64,000 bases of DNA from JAGXQV01 sp964505475. GTDB lineage: Bacteria; Pseudomonadota; Gammaproteobacteria; Burkholderiales; Sulfuricellaceae. The stretch is from positions 8,606 through 72,605 of the forward strand of contig CAZDIJ010000007.1 of the NCBI GenBank assembly GCA_964505475.1, read 5' to 3'. Made by a program: the position numbers and the translations under genes. Below are positions 40,781-50,068 of the stretch, piece by piece (the stretch's first letter is position 1; each line of letters opens with the position of its first letter). The notes under the pieces were generated by a model, which was not told the DNA's origin, did not search any database, and was given only the letters and a program-made list of their open reading frames with translations.

Positions 40781-41178
40781 GGATTTTCTCCTTCAGGGTT
40801 TATGGGCGGGGCGTTTTCGCCGAGCATTTCCGCCACCTTGGCGTAAAATTCGCGGTAGCGGAGCGGCTTGGCGAGATAGCCGTCGCAGCCCGCCGCCTGG
40901 ATATTGTCACGTTCGCCCTTCATGGCGTAGGCGGTCAGCGCGACGACCTTGATGTTTCGCGTGGCTTCGTCCGCCTTCAACAGGCGCGTCGCCTGCAAGC
41001 CGTCCATGCCGGGCAACTGGATGTCCATCAGCACCAGGCCGGGTCGCTGTTCCCGCGCCAGACGCAGGCCTTCCTCCGCATCCGCCGCCGCCAGCGTCCC
41101 GTAGCCCGCCTTCCTCAGCAGCAACAGCGCCAGCTTCATGTTGGCGGGATTGTCCTCGATCACCAGAACGCGCGCCAT
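40777..41178 (-). CDS. Stand-alone receiver protein (DivK-like)
   Basis: A 133-residue single receiver: VLVIEDNPANMKLALLLLRK, phospho-acceptor in LVLMDIQLPGMDGLQATRLL, KVVALTAYAMKGERD, YLAKPLRYREF. The wording is close to DivK and kinase-associated receivers. It lies one base downstream of the hybrid kinase stop and overlaps the next receiver gene, so it is a likely phosphotransfer target of that kinase. Confidence 0.9.
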   Translation of the reverse strand: MARVLVIEDNPANMKLALLLLRKAGYGTLAAADAEEGLRLAREQRPGLVLMDIQLPGMDGLQATRLLKADEATRNIKVVALTAYAMKGERDNIQAAGCDGYLAKPLRYREFYAKVAEMLGENAPPINPEGENP

Positions 41179-41179
41179 G

Positions 41180-44100
41180 TCAGGCTCCTGCGCCGGGCGA
41201 GGTCGCCCGTTTCACTTCCCGGATAAAGCGTCCGTGGTTGAATTCCGCCTTTTCCATGATCTTCATCACATGGCCGTTGAGCGCCGCCCGGTCTTCGGCG
41301 GTGATCTGCTTGGCGGTGACGATCAGCACCGGAATCGCCGCCGTTCCGCTATCGCCATTGAGCGCGGCGATCACGTCGAAGCCGCTCACTTCCGGCATCA
41401 TCAGATCGAGAATAATCAGGCCGGGATTCAGGCGCTTCGCCATGTCTATGCCTTCCTGTCCGCCATAGGCGCGCAACACCTCATACCCGGCGCTGTCAAG
41501 ATAGGCGCCGAGCAACTGCACCGCCTGCGGATCGTCGTCCACCACCAGCACCGAGCGTTTTTTCTTGCCGTCCGCGCCCAGGCCGATCTGCTTCATGGCG
41601 TCGGCCAGGTCTTCATGGCGGATGGGCTTTTGCAGCACCTGCGCCGCCCCCAGGGAAGCGCCGCGCTTTCCGTCGGCGACGATGGAGACGATCACCACCG
41701 GGATACGGGCAAGCTCCGGGGCATCCTTGATGCGTTCGAGGAATTCCCAGCCATCCATGCCGGGCAACAGGATGTCCAGCGTAATCACGTCGGGTTTTTC
41801 CCGCATCGCCAGCTCCAGCGCGGCTTCCGCCGTGGCGGCGCGGGTCACGCGGAAGCCGGTCTCTTCCAGTTGCAGGCGCAGCAGATCGGCCGCCATGTCC
41901 TCGTCCTCGACCACCAACGCCAAACGGGAGGAAGACGCAGGCACGGGTGCGGCTTCGGGAGCAGCTTCGGGCGCGGGGGAAGATGCCGCCGCGGACGCGC
42001 CGCCTCCGGCTTCCTCGCGCCACGGCAGCCATACCGTGAAAACCGATCCCTTGCCCGGCTCGCTTTGCAGCGCCACCGCGCCGCCGTGGAGTTCCGCCAG
42101 GTTTTTCACCATTACCAGCCCCAGCCCGGTGCCTTCGTAGCGGCGCGCCAGCGAGCCGTCGATCTGGGTGAAGGGGCGGAACAGCTTGTCCTGCGCCTCC
42201 GGCGCGATGCCGATGCCGGTATCGCGCACCGCCAGTTCGAGATAATGCGCGAACGTCCCGTTCTTAACCGCATCGCCGCCGGCCTTGCGCGCCGTGACCG
42301 TCACCGCGCCGCCGTCGGGGGTGAATTTCACCGCGTTGGACAGCAGGTTGTAAAGGATCTGCTTGCACTTGCGCGCGTCCAGCCACGCCGCCCCCAGCCC
42401 TTCCTCCACCTCGGCGGACAGCTTGATGCGGTGCGCCAGCGCCTTTTCCCTTACCACCTGCATGCCCGCCGCCACCAGCGCGGCGATGTCCTGCTGCTCC
42501 AGTTCCAGCGTCATCTTGCCGGCCTCGACCTTGGAGAGGTCGAGAATGTCATTGATGAGGGAGAGCAGATGCTCGCCGCTGTCGTAAATATCCCCGGCGT
42601 ATTCCCGCTGTTCGGCGTTCAGCTCGCCCACCAGCCCGTCGCGCAGCACTTCGGAAAAGCCGATGATGGCGTTGAGCGGGGTGCGCAGTTCGTGCGACAT
42701 GTTGGCGAGAAATTCCGACTTCATGCGGCTGGCGTCTTCCAGTTGCACATTCTTGGCGGCGATTTCCTCGCTGCTTTGGCGCAACTGCCCGGCCAGCAGC
42801 TTGAGGTCGCCGTATTGCCTGAGATTATTCAGCGCCACGCCGAGTTGCCCGCACAAGCGCTCGACGAACTGGCGCTCGGCGGCGGAAGGCGGATGGCTGG
42901 CCGCCAGCACCAGCACGGCGAAGCGCCGCTCCTGGTAGGCGATGGGATGGATTAGCAGCGCCGCCGGGCGGAAATCGGCCACGCCGGTCTGCACCGCCAT
43001 TTGCGGCATGTCGGCGAGATCGTCGAGAAGCAGCGCCTTGCCGTCGCGCGCCGCCTGCCCCGGCAAGCCCTCGCCGAGGGCGAATTCCCGGATGGCTCCG
43101 CCGGGTAGCCCCCGGCTCGCCTCGCACTTGAAAAGGCCGCGCCACTCGTCGTAGACATACAGCGCCGATACCGGAAAGGAGTGGTTTTCGGCAAGCAGCG
43201 CCAGCAGGCCGTCGAGTATCCGCTGCCGCTCGAAGGTCGAACTGAACAGCGCCAGCGCCCGGCTCTGGGTCGCCTCGAAGTGCGCCGCGGCGCGCAATTC
43301 CCCTTCCGCGCCCTTGCGCGCGGTGATGTCGATCACCACACCCTCCATGCGCACCGCCTTGCCGGCCTCGTCGTAATAGCCGCGCCCCTTGGCGGCAACC
43401 CAATGGATGCCGCCGTCCGGCCACACGACGCGGTATTCGACATCGTATTCGCCGTGCTCCTCCAGGGCGATCCTGACCGCCTCGTCGATGCGCCGCCGTT
43501 CTCCGGGATGCAGCGACGCCAGAAAGCGCTGGTAATCCATCACGACATCGCGCGGCAGGCCGAAAATTTCCTTGCAGCGCTCGGAGTAGCGCAATTCGCC
43601 GCTGGCGATATTCCAGTGCCAGGTGCCGATGCCGGCGCCGGCCGTCGCCAGGCGCAACGATTCCTCGTTCTGCGCCAGCGCGACGGCGGTCGTCTGCCGC
43701 GCGGCCATTTCCCGGCGGATGCGCAGGAACAGCAGGAGGAAAAACAGCGCGCCCAGCGCGATCAGCACCGCGAAGCTGACCCGCGCCTCGCGGACGCGCG
43801 CCTCCGTCGCGGCGCTGCGCTCGCGCAGCAGGCGGTGCGCTTCCGTTTCCAGGCGCTGGAGATGGACGCGCAGCGCCTCCCGGGTCTCTTTGCACAGCCC
43901 TTCCCGAATGCACTGCGCCATGCCAGCGGCATCCTTGTCGCGATGAAGACGGATGGTGTATTGAAGCGCCGCCTCGCGGCTCGCCGCCAGGCGGTCGAGT
44001 TCCTGCCACTGGGCGCGCAGCGACGCTTCGCCGACGCTCTGGCGCTTGAAGTGCGCGATGTCCCGTTCGAGCATGGCGAGATGCGCGTCGCGTTCCGCCA

Positions 44101-44332
44101 GGAAGCTGTCGCCGCCCGCGATCAGGTAATTGCGTTGCAGCGTTTCGATCTGGCTGACGTGGGCGGCGATTTCGGCCAGCGAGCGCAGGGTTTCATGGGC
44201 GTGGGCGGCCCAGCGCGTGGCCTCGATCATGTTCCCGGCGGCGCGCCAGGTCAGCCCGCCGAGCGCCAGCAGCAGCGCCAGCATGGCGCCGGAGACGGCG
44301 AACGTCTTGTTTTCGATGCTCCAGCGGCGCAT
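41180..44332 (-). CDS. Hybrid sensor histidine kinase: CHASE3-like, PAS, GAF, kinase, two receivers
   Basis: A 1050-residue membrane kinase. TM1 is at about 10-32, a helical CHASE3-like periplasmic domain at about 35-185 (ETLQRNYLIAGGDSFLAERD) and TM2 at about 186-206. PAS follows at about 225-335 (GTWHWNIASGELRYSERCKE), GAF at about 355-510, HisKA with SEFLANMSHELRTPLNAIIG, HATPase (LYNLLSNAVKFTPDGG, GTGLGLVMVKNL) and two C-terminal receivers. Both receivers keep the aspartate (VITLDILLPGMDG and LIILDLMMPEVSG). No Hpt domain is present here or nearby. It is followed directly by two stand-alone receiver genes. Confidence 0.93.
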   Translation of the reverse strand: MRRWSIENKTFAVSGAMLALLLALGGLTWRAAGNMIEATRWAAHAHETLRSLAEIAAHVSQIETLQRNYLIAGGDSFLAERDAHLAMLERDIAHFKRQSVGEASLRAQWQELDRLAASREAALQYTIRLHRDKDAAGMAQCIREGLCKETREALRVHLQRLETEAHRLLRERSAATEARVREARVSFAVLIALGALFFLLLFLRIRREMAARQTTAVALAQNEESLRLATAGAGIGTWHWNIASGELRYSERCKEIFGLPRDVVMDYQRFLASLHPGERRRIDEAVRIALEEHGEYDVEYRVVWPDGGIHWVAAKGRGYYDEAGKAVRMEGVVIDITARKGAEGELRAAAHFEATQSRALALFSSTFERQRILDGLLALLAENHSFPVSALYVYDEWRGLFKCEASRGLPGGAIREFALGEGLPGQAARDGKALLLDDLADMPQMAVQTGVADFRPAALLIHPIAYQERRFAVLVLAASHPPSAAERQFVERLCGQLGVALNNLRQYGDLKLLAGQLRQSSEEIAAKNVQLEDASRMKSEFLANMSHELRTPLNAIIGFSEVLRDGLVGELNAEQREYAGDIYDSGEHLLSLINDILDLSKVEAGKMTLELEQQDIAALVAAGMQVVREKALAHRIKLSAEVEEGLGAAWLDARKCKQILYNLLSNAVKFTPDGGAVTVTARKAGGDAVKNGTFAHYLELAVRDTGIGIAPEAQDKLFRPFTQIDGSLARRYEGTGLGLVMVKNLAELHGGAVALQSEPGKGSVFTVWLPWREEAGGGASAAASSPAPEAAPEAAPVPASSSRLALVVEDEDMAADLLRLQLEETGFRVTRAATAEAALELAMREKPDVITLDILLPGMDGWEFLERIKDAPELARIPVVIVSIVADGKRGASLGAAQVLQKPIRHEDLADAMKQIGLGADGKKKRSVLVVDDDPQAVQLLGAYLDSAGYEVLRAYGGQEGIDMAKRLNPGLIILDLMMPEVSGFDVIAALNGDSGTAAIPVLIVTAKQITAEDRAALNGHVMKIMEKAEFNHGRFIREVKRATSPGAGA

Positions 44333-44349
44333 GGCCTATCCTCCCGTTT

Positions 44350-47178
44350 TCACAACTCCAGCTCCCGGCAGGCGCGCCGGGCTTCGTAATGGCGGAATGC
44401 CTCGCGCAGGGTTTCCAGCAGTTCGCCGTCGTCCCACGGCTTGGCGAGGAATTTGAACAGCTCGCCCCGGTTCACCGCCTCGGTGACCGCCCTGAGTTCG
44501 GTATAACCGGTGAGCATGATGCGCACCGTGGCGGGATGCAGTTCGCGCACCCTGCCGAGGAATTCCGCGCCGCTCATCTGCGGCATGCGCGCGTCCGAAA
44601 CCACCACCCCCGCCTCGTGCTCGGCCAGCCGCTCCAGTCCTTCCGCGCCGCTCGCGGCGGTGACGATGCGGTAGCCTTCGCGGCGCAGCAGGCGTTTCAG
44701 CGATGACAGGATGGCCGTCTCGTCGTCCACCAGCAGCAGGATGCGCTCGGGCAGTTCGGCCTCCGGTGCAAAGGCCAGCTTGCGCCGCTCGCCCAGCAGT
44801 TGCGCGAATTCGGAGGCGGGCAGCGGCTTGCTGAAATAGTAGCCCTGCATTTCGTCGCAGCCGCGCAGGCGCAGGAAATTCATCTGCGCCTCGGTTTCCA
44901 CGCCTTCCGCGATAACCGACAATTTCAGGCCGTGCGCCAATGCCACGGCGGCGCGGACGATGGCCGCGTCGTCGGGATCGCTGGCGATGTCGCGGATGAA
45001 GGACTGGTCGATCTTGAGACGGTCGAGGGAAAACCGCTTGAGATAGTTCAGGGAGGAATAGCCGGTGCCGAAATCGTCGATGGACAGCGCCAGCTTCAGC
45101 GCCTTCAGTTTTTCCGTGGTCTGGATGAAGCCTTCCGCGTCGTCCATCGCCGCGCTCTCGGTCAGCTCCAGCTCCAGATAGGCCGGGTCGAGACCGGTTT
45201 CATCCAGCACCCGCGCGGCCAGTTCCGCCACGTCGCATCCCTTGAACTGGCGCGCCGACAGGTTCACCGCCACAGTCACGGCGGGCAGCCCGGCCTCCTG
45301 CCAGGCCTGGTTCTGGGCGCAGGCGGCGCGCAGCACCCATTCGCCGATCGGCAGGATCAGCCCGGTTTCCTCCGCCAGCGGGATGAAATCCGCCGGGGAC
45401 ACCAGCCCCCGCTCGGGGTGCCGCCAGCGCAGCAGCGCCTCCGAGCCGATGATCTCGCCACTGCGCAGGCTGAGCTGCGGCTGGTAATGGAGCAGCAGCT
45501 CGCCGCGCTCCAGGGCGCGGTACAGATCGCTTTCCAGGCGCAGCCGCTCCGCCTGGCGGTCATTCATCGCGGCGGCGTAGAACCTGAAATCGTTGCCGCC
45601 CGCCGCCTTGGCGCGGTGCATCGCCGCCGTGGCGTTCTTCAGCAGCGTTTCGCCGTCTGCGCCGTCGCGGGGGAAAAGTCCCAGCCCGATGCTGACGGTC
45701 AGAAAAACCTCCTTGCCGCCGATGCACAGCGGCGCCGCGAACGTCTCGCGGACGCGCCGGGCAAGATCCGCCGCTTCGTCCGCGCCGCCGATTTCGGCGA
45801 GCAGCAGGAATTCGTCGTCGCCGATCCGCGCCGCCGTGTCCATCCCGCTTTCCAGCGCCTTCAGGCGCGCGGCGGCCTCCCGCAACGCCTGGTCGCCGGC
45901 GGCGCGCCCCAGGCCGTCGTTGATTTCCTTGAAACGATCCAGGTTGAGCATCAGCGCCAGCGCCTCCTTTCCCTCGCGGCGGCGGCGTTCCGCCAACTGG
46001 GCGAGGCGATCCCGCGCCAGGTTGCGATTGGGCAGGCCGGTGAGATCGTCGTAATTGGAGTGGCGCTCCAGTTGCGCCAGGTAGCGCTTGCGCTCGCGGA
46101 TGTCCGTCAGCGTGACGACCATCCCGGTGATTTCCTCGCCGTCGCGGATCGGCATGGCGGTGAATTCCACCGGCGACGGTGTGCCATCCTTGCGCCAGAA
46201 GGTTTCCTCCTGGCCGCGAATCACCAGGCCGGCGGTCAGAGTCTGGTACATCGGGCAGCCCTCGTGCGGATTTGGGCTGCCATCGGCCTTGCTGTGATGC
46301 AGCATGGCGTGGCAATTCCGCCCCAGCAGTTCGTCTTCCCGGTAACCCAGGATGTCCAGCGCGGCGGCATTGACGAAGGTGATGGCGCCGTCGGCGTCGG
46401 TGCCGAAAATGCCTTCGCCCGCCGAGGCGAGGATCAGTTGGTTGCGGCGGCTTGCCTGCTTTTCCCGTTCGCGGGTGCGCAGGGTTTCGACGGCGAAGGC
46501 GAGATCGTCCGCCGTCTCGCCGAGCAGTTCAATCTCGTCCCGGTCGAAGACGCCGCTTTCCGCGGCGTAGATGCACAGCACTCCGGCCACTTCCCCGCTC
46601 AGCCGCAACGGCAGGCAGATCACCGAATGGAAGCCGTGCGCCAGCGCCGCCTCGCGCCACGGCGCAAAGGCGGAATCGGCGGTGACATCGTGGCAGACCG
46701 CCGGACAGCCTTCCCGCACCGCAACCCCGGCGGGGCCGCGCCCGAATTCGCTGTCTTCCCAGGTCAGGCGCAATCCGGCGAAATAGTCCTGTCCCGCGCC
46801 GAAAAACGCCGCAGGACGGATGGTCTTGCCTTCGTCCTTTTCAGCATAACCGGCCCAGGCGAAAACATAGCCGCCCACTTCCACGCTCAGGCGGCAGACT
46901 TCCTGCAATTGCGCGGCTTCGCTGGCCGCGCGCAGCAGCGCCCGGTTGCTGGCGCTCAGGGTGTGCAGCCCCCGGTCGATGCGCCGCGCCCGTCCGGTGA
47001 TTTGCTCGATATGGCGGTGCCGCGCCTGGATGCTTTCCGCCAGAGCATCGACGGTCTGCGCCAGCCGTCCGGCCTCATCGCCGCCGGGGGGCAGGCCGGT
47101 GCGTGCGTCCAGCTCCCCGGCCAACAGGCGTTCCAGGGTGGAGATAATGCATGGCAAGTGGTTCATTTTTTCGGACAT
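44350..47178 (-). CDS. GAF-PAS-GGDEF-EAL-receiver protein, probable c-di-GMP phosphodiesterase
   Basis: A 942-residue soluble protein. Order: HAMP-like segment (~10-60), GAF (~80-240), PAS (~245-370), GGDEF (~375-540), EAL (~550-800) and receiver (~815-935). The GGDEF signature reads RIGDDEF, so the second glycine is aspartate and cyclase activity is doubtful; the domain may be regulatory. The EAL domain looks intact (SEALLRWRHP, ELELTESAAM, IDDFGTGYSSLNYLKRF, AEGVETEAQM). The C-terminal receiver has VVSDARMPQMSG and FLAKPW. The Shine-Dalgarno AAAAGGAA lies in the target duplication of the element inserted just upstream. Confidence 0.92.
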   Translation of the reverse strand: MSEKMNHLPCIISTLERLLAGELDARTGLPPGGDEAGRLAQTVDALAESIQARHRHIEQITGRARRIDRGLHTLSASNRALLRAASEAAQLQEVCRLSVEVGGYVFAWAGYAEKDEGKTIRPAAFFGAGQDYFAGLRLTWEDSEFGRGPAGVAVREGCPAVCHDVTADSAFAPWREAALAHGFHSVICLPLRLSGEVAGVLCIYAAESGVFDRDEIELLGETADDLAFAVETLRTREREKQASRRNQLILASAGEGIFGTDADGAITFVNAAALDILGYREDELLGRNCHAMLHHSKADGSPNPHEGCPMYQTLTAGLVIRGQEETFWRKDGTPSPVEFTAMPIRDGEEITGMVVTLTDIRERKRYLAQLERHSNYDDLTGLPNRNLARDRLAQLAERRRREGKEALALMLNLDRFKEINDGLGRAAGDQALREAAARLKALESGMDTAARIGDDEFLLLAEIGGADEAADLARRVRETFAAPLCIGGKEVFLTVSIGLGLFPRDGADGETLLKNATAAMHRAKAAGGNDFRFYAAAMNDRQAERLRLESDLYRALERGELLLHYQPQLSLRSGEIIGSEALLRWRHPERGLVSPADFIPLAEETGLILPIGEWVLRAACAQNQAWQEAGLPAVTVAVNLSARQFKGCDVAELAARVLDETGLDPAYLELELTESAAMDDAEGFIQTTEKLKALKLALSIDDFGTGYSSLNYLKRFSLDRLKIDQSFIRDIASDPDDAAIVRAAVALAHGLKLSVIAEGVETEAQMNFLRLRGCDEMQGYYFSKPLPASEFAQLLGERRKLAFAPEAELPERILLLVDDETAILSSLKRLLRREGYRIVTAASGAEGLERLAEHEAGVVVSDARMPQMSGAEFLGRVRELHPATVRIMLTGYTELRAVTEAVNRGELFKFLAKPWDDGELLETLREAFRHYEARRACRELEL

Positions 47179-47191
47179 TGTTTTTCCTTTT

Positions 47192-47363
47192 TATGCCTAT
47201 GAACAATATTCAGGATGTTGCCTTGCATCCCATGCTCCCTCATCCCCGTCCCTTCTCCCGCCTGCGGGAGAAGGGAGAAAAGCCCCTCGCCCGCAGGCGC
47301 ACCCTAAAGGGCATAAAGGAGAGGGATTGGGGTGAGGGCGCCTGAAAATTATTCATAGGCATA
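47192..47363. mobile_element. MITE-like element on the ribosome-binding site of the GGDEF-EAL gene
   Basis: 172 bases from TATGCCTATGAACAATATTC to the inverse end AAATTATTCATAGGCATA. Exact 8-bp duplications TTCCTTTT flank it (47184-47191, 47364-47371). The interior carries the same GC-rich hairpins and GCACCCTAAAGGGCATAAAG phrase as the repeats at 29-31 kb. The remaining 47372-47438 has no gene. Confidence 0.92.
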
Positions 47364-47438
47364 TTCCTTTTTGCCTGTTGCGTGTCAGTCCAACTTCATA
47401 GCGGCGCTTGCAATATTCCCCACGCCCCCGGCGCCCGG

Positions 47439-49064
47439 CTATGGGTCGGCTTTCGCCTCCTGCTGCCGCACCGGCAGGGTGACGCGAAAGGTCGTGCCCT
47501 TGCCCACTTCGCTCTCAGCTTCGATACGCCCGTGGTGCTTCTGCACGATGCCGTAGGATAGCGACAGGCCCAGCCCGGTGCCCATGCCCACCGGCTTGGT
47601 GGTGAAGAACGGCTCGAAGATGCGCTTGAGGTTTTCCGGCGGGATGCCCTTGCCGGTATCGGAAACTTCTATCCATACTTCTTCGTCCGACGCGCCGGTG
47701 CGAAGGGTGATGACGCCGTGTTCCTCGATGGCATGGGCGGCGTTGACCAGCAGGTTCATGAATACCTGGTTGAGCTGCGACGGCAGGCATTCCACTTCGG
47801 GCAGCGTAGCGTATTCCTTGACCACCTCGGTCTTGTACTTGAGTTCGTTCCACACCACGTTGAGGGTGCTTTCCAGCCCCTTGTGCAGGTCCACCCACTG
47901 CCATTCGGCCTCGTCCACATGGGAAAAGTCCTTGAGGTCCTGGACGATTTTCTTGACCCGCGAAATGCCCTCGTCGGACTCTTTCATCAGGGCGGCGACA
48001 TCTTCCTTGAGAAATCCGATATCCAGCTTTTCGCGCAGGCTCTTGATGCGCCGCGCCGTTTCGGGATGGGCGGCGAGCAGCGGTTCGGCCTGCTCGTAGG
48101 CGTCCAGCATGGCAAACAGATCCTGGGTGTATTTTTCCAGCGTCCCCAGATTGGAATTGACGTAACCGATGGGATTGTTGATTTCGTGCGCCACCCCCGC
48201 CGCCAGTTGGCCTATGGAGGCCATTTTCTCGGATTGCAGCAACTGGTTCTGGGCATCGTGCAGCTTGCCGATCAATGCCTGTTGCTCGGCTTTTTCCTTT
48301 TTCAGCAAAGCCATCAGTTCCAGGCGCTCCAGCGTGCGCGCCATGAAACCGCCGAACATGCTCAGCATTATCTCGTCTTCCGCATCGAAACAATCTGCGG
48401 GAATTTGCTCGTCCTCTTCGCCGAAAAGCGTGATGGTCTGCTTATCCGCCAGGTAGAGTGCGCCCATGACCCTGTCGCCCAGACGGAGCGGCACGCCGAT
48501 CAGCGTCTTCACCGGCATCGCCCCGCCGGCGCCGCCGCGGATGAGGGGGTGCGCGGCAATATCGTCCACCCGCACCGGTTCCGTTTGGTTGCGCACGAAT
48601 TCCAGCAATCCGCCGCCATCCGCCGGGCGTCCTGCCCAGGCGGCCAGTTCTTCGTCCATGCCTTCGGTAATAAACTGCGTCAGCCGCCCCTCGCGATCGA
48701 AGGTGGCTAGCGCACCGTTGCGGGCGCGGCTCATATCCATGGCGTCCCGCACGACCTGATGGAAAAACCCCAGGAGGTCGCCGCCATGATGAAGGATGCT
48801 GTCGGCATCGCCGATCTTCTGCAATGCCTCGTTCCATTGAATCAAGCGCACGTTGGCTGTCGCCAGGTTGCTGATGGAAACATTCATCACCGCCTCGCTG
48901 TCGCGGATTTTGCGCAGCAGGCCGTTGAAGGCGTTTTCGAGCCGCGTGAACAGGCCGTTGCCGCCGGATTCCGGCAGAAAATCCGCCGCCGCCTGATTCT
49001 CCGCGGCGGACAGCATGGCGTTGATGACGCTCTCCAAGCGTTGTTCCGGCGTATTCACATGCAT
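47439..49064 (-). CDS. GAF-domain sensor histidine kinase
   Basis: A 541-residue cytoplasmic kinase. A GAF-like sensor occupies about 65-265 (DMSRARNGALATFDREGRLT, TLIGVPLRLGDRVMGALYLAD), followed by a coiled coil and the box SIGQLAAGVAHEINNPIGYV. The HATPase domain has MNLLVNAAHAIEEHG, DTGKGIPPENLKRIFEPFF and GMGTGLGLSLSYGIV. From the coiled coil onward it is nearly the same as the kinase at 56173-57645, indicating duplication within the island. Confidence 0.92.
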   Translation of the reverse strand: MHVNTPEQRLESVINAMLSAAENQAAADFLPESGGNGLFTRLENAFNGLLRKIRDSEAVMNVSISNLATANVRLIQWNEALQKIGDADSILHHGGDLLGFFHQVVRDAMDMSRARNGALATFDREGRLTQFITEGMDEELAAWAGRPADGGGLLEFVRNQTEPVRVDDIAAHPLIRGGAGGAMPVKTLIGVPLRLGDRVMGALYLADKQTITLFGEEDEQIPADCFDAEDEIMLSMFGGFMARTLERLELMALLKKEKAEQQALIGKLHDAQNQLLQSEKMASIGQLAAGVAHEINNPIGYVNSNLGTLEKYTQDLFAMLDAYEQAEPLLAAHPETARRIKSLREKLDIGFLKEDVAALMKESDEGISRVKKIVQDLKDFSHVDEAEWQWVDLHKGLESTLNVVWNELKYKTEVVKEYATLPEVECLPSQLNQVFMNLLVNAAHAIEEHGVITLRTGASDEEVWIEVSDTGKGIPPENLKRIFEPFFTTKPVGMGTGLGLSLSYGIVQKHHGRIEAESEVGKGTTFRVTLPVRQQEAKADP

Positions 49065-49115
49065 TCCTATGGTTAAATCACCTCCGGCAGAGCCGGGGGT
49101 TGCCTAATTTAATTA

Positions 49116-49212
49116 CATGCCGAACCATCCTCAGTCGCCGCGCCCTCCCTTGCGCGCATAGCGCGCGGGGGAGGGTTGGGGTGAGGGCGTCTGAAAATTA
49201 TTCATAGGCATA
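49116..49212. mobile_element. MITE-like element, short form
   Basis: 97 bases from CATGCCGAACCATCCTCAG to the inverse end AAATTATTCATAGGCATA, with one GC-rich hairpin (CCCTCCCTTGCGCGCATAGC / GCGCGGGGGAGGG). No target duplication is visible (TTTAATTA left, TATTGGAA right), so the copy may be recombined or old. It lies between the HDOD and kinase genes. Confidence 0.8.
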
Positions 49213-49225
49213 TATTGGAAACGGC

Positions 49226-50068
49226 TTATTCGGCCAACAATAAATTTACGCTGCCGTTCAACCGCTCGATGTCGCGGAATATCGCCGGCATGCCGCCCCA
49301 ATCCAGCCCGAGACGGCTCCACGCCCCTTCCGAGAGCTGGGGCGCCAGGTTGTTGCTGACCCTGCCGATTTCCAGGACATGGCACAGCACGTTGGCAAGA
49401 TGCACCTCGTCCGTCAAGACGGCGGGGGAGCCATCATCGGGAAGGTGATGGTCGCGTATCGCCTGCTGGATAGGCAGTGGGAACTTCCATTGGCGCGCCA
49501 CCTCGAAGCCGATGGCGGCATGCCCCAAACCCAACACGGCGGCTTCGGCTTGCGAGAACGTGCACTCCTGTTCGAGACAGTACCCCAGCGCCCGCTCGAA
49601 ATCCTCGTGAAAATAGGCATCCAGCACCAGCACGCCGATGTCGTGCAGCAGCCCGGCGGTGAATGCCGCCTCGGAGTCGTTGCCGAGACGCGCCGCCAGC
49701 ACCTTGGCGCATACGCCGGTGCCGATGGCGTGGCGCCAGAATTCGGTGCGGTCGAACACCTTGCCTTCCGCCGGAGGGAATTGGTTGATGATGCCCGCCG
49801 CCACCACCAGCGAACGGACATTATGGAACCCCAGCACCACCACCGCTTCGTTGATCGAGCCGATGCGGCTGGGCAGGCCGTAAAACGCCGAATTCGCCAC
49901 CCGCAGCACGCGCGCCGCCAACCCCTGGTCGCGACTGATTTCAGCCACCAATGTCGCTACGTCGATATTCTCGTTGTCGAAGCTGTGCAGCACTTCGGCG
50001 ACGACCTGCGGCAACGAGGGCAATTGCCGGACGCGCTGGGCAACCTGTTCCAGGGTCAATTCGCTCAT
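49226..50068 (-). CDS. HDOD-domain signalling protein
   Basis: A 280-residue HDOD protein: LPSLPQVVAEVLHSFDNENI, VLRVANSAFYGLPSRIGSIN, AVVVLGFHNVRSLVVAAGII and TAGLLHDIGVLVLDAYFH. HDOD is a relative of HD phosphohydrolases; many lack enzyme activity and act as adaptors in c-di-GMP, chemotaxis and motility signalling. It overlaps the next upstream gene by four bases. Confidence 0.92.
   Translation of the reverse strand: MSELTLEQVAQRVRQLPSLPQVVAEVLHSFDNENIDVATLVAEISRDQGLAARVLRVANSAFYGLPSRIGSINEAVVVLGFHNVRSLVVAAGIINQFPPAEGKVFDRTEFWRHAIGTGVCAKVLAARLGNDSEAAFTAGLLHDIGVLVLDAYFHEDFERALGYCLEQECTFSQAEAAVLGLGHAAIGFEVARQWKFPLPIQQAIRDHHLPDDGSPAVLTDEVHLANVLCHVLEIGRVSNNLAPQLSEGAWSRLGLDWGGMPAIFRDIERLNGSVNLLLAE

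Noticed and set aside
33674..49212. Repeated inverted-repeat units considered as a CRISPR array or REPIN cluster
   Set aside because: Copies are kilobases apart, have no spacers, and most have 8-bp target duplications, which argues for transposition instead.
49108..49220. Target duplication for the element at 49116
   Set aside because: The flanks TTTAATTA and TATTGGAA do not match, so none is claimed for this copy.
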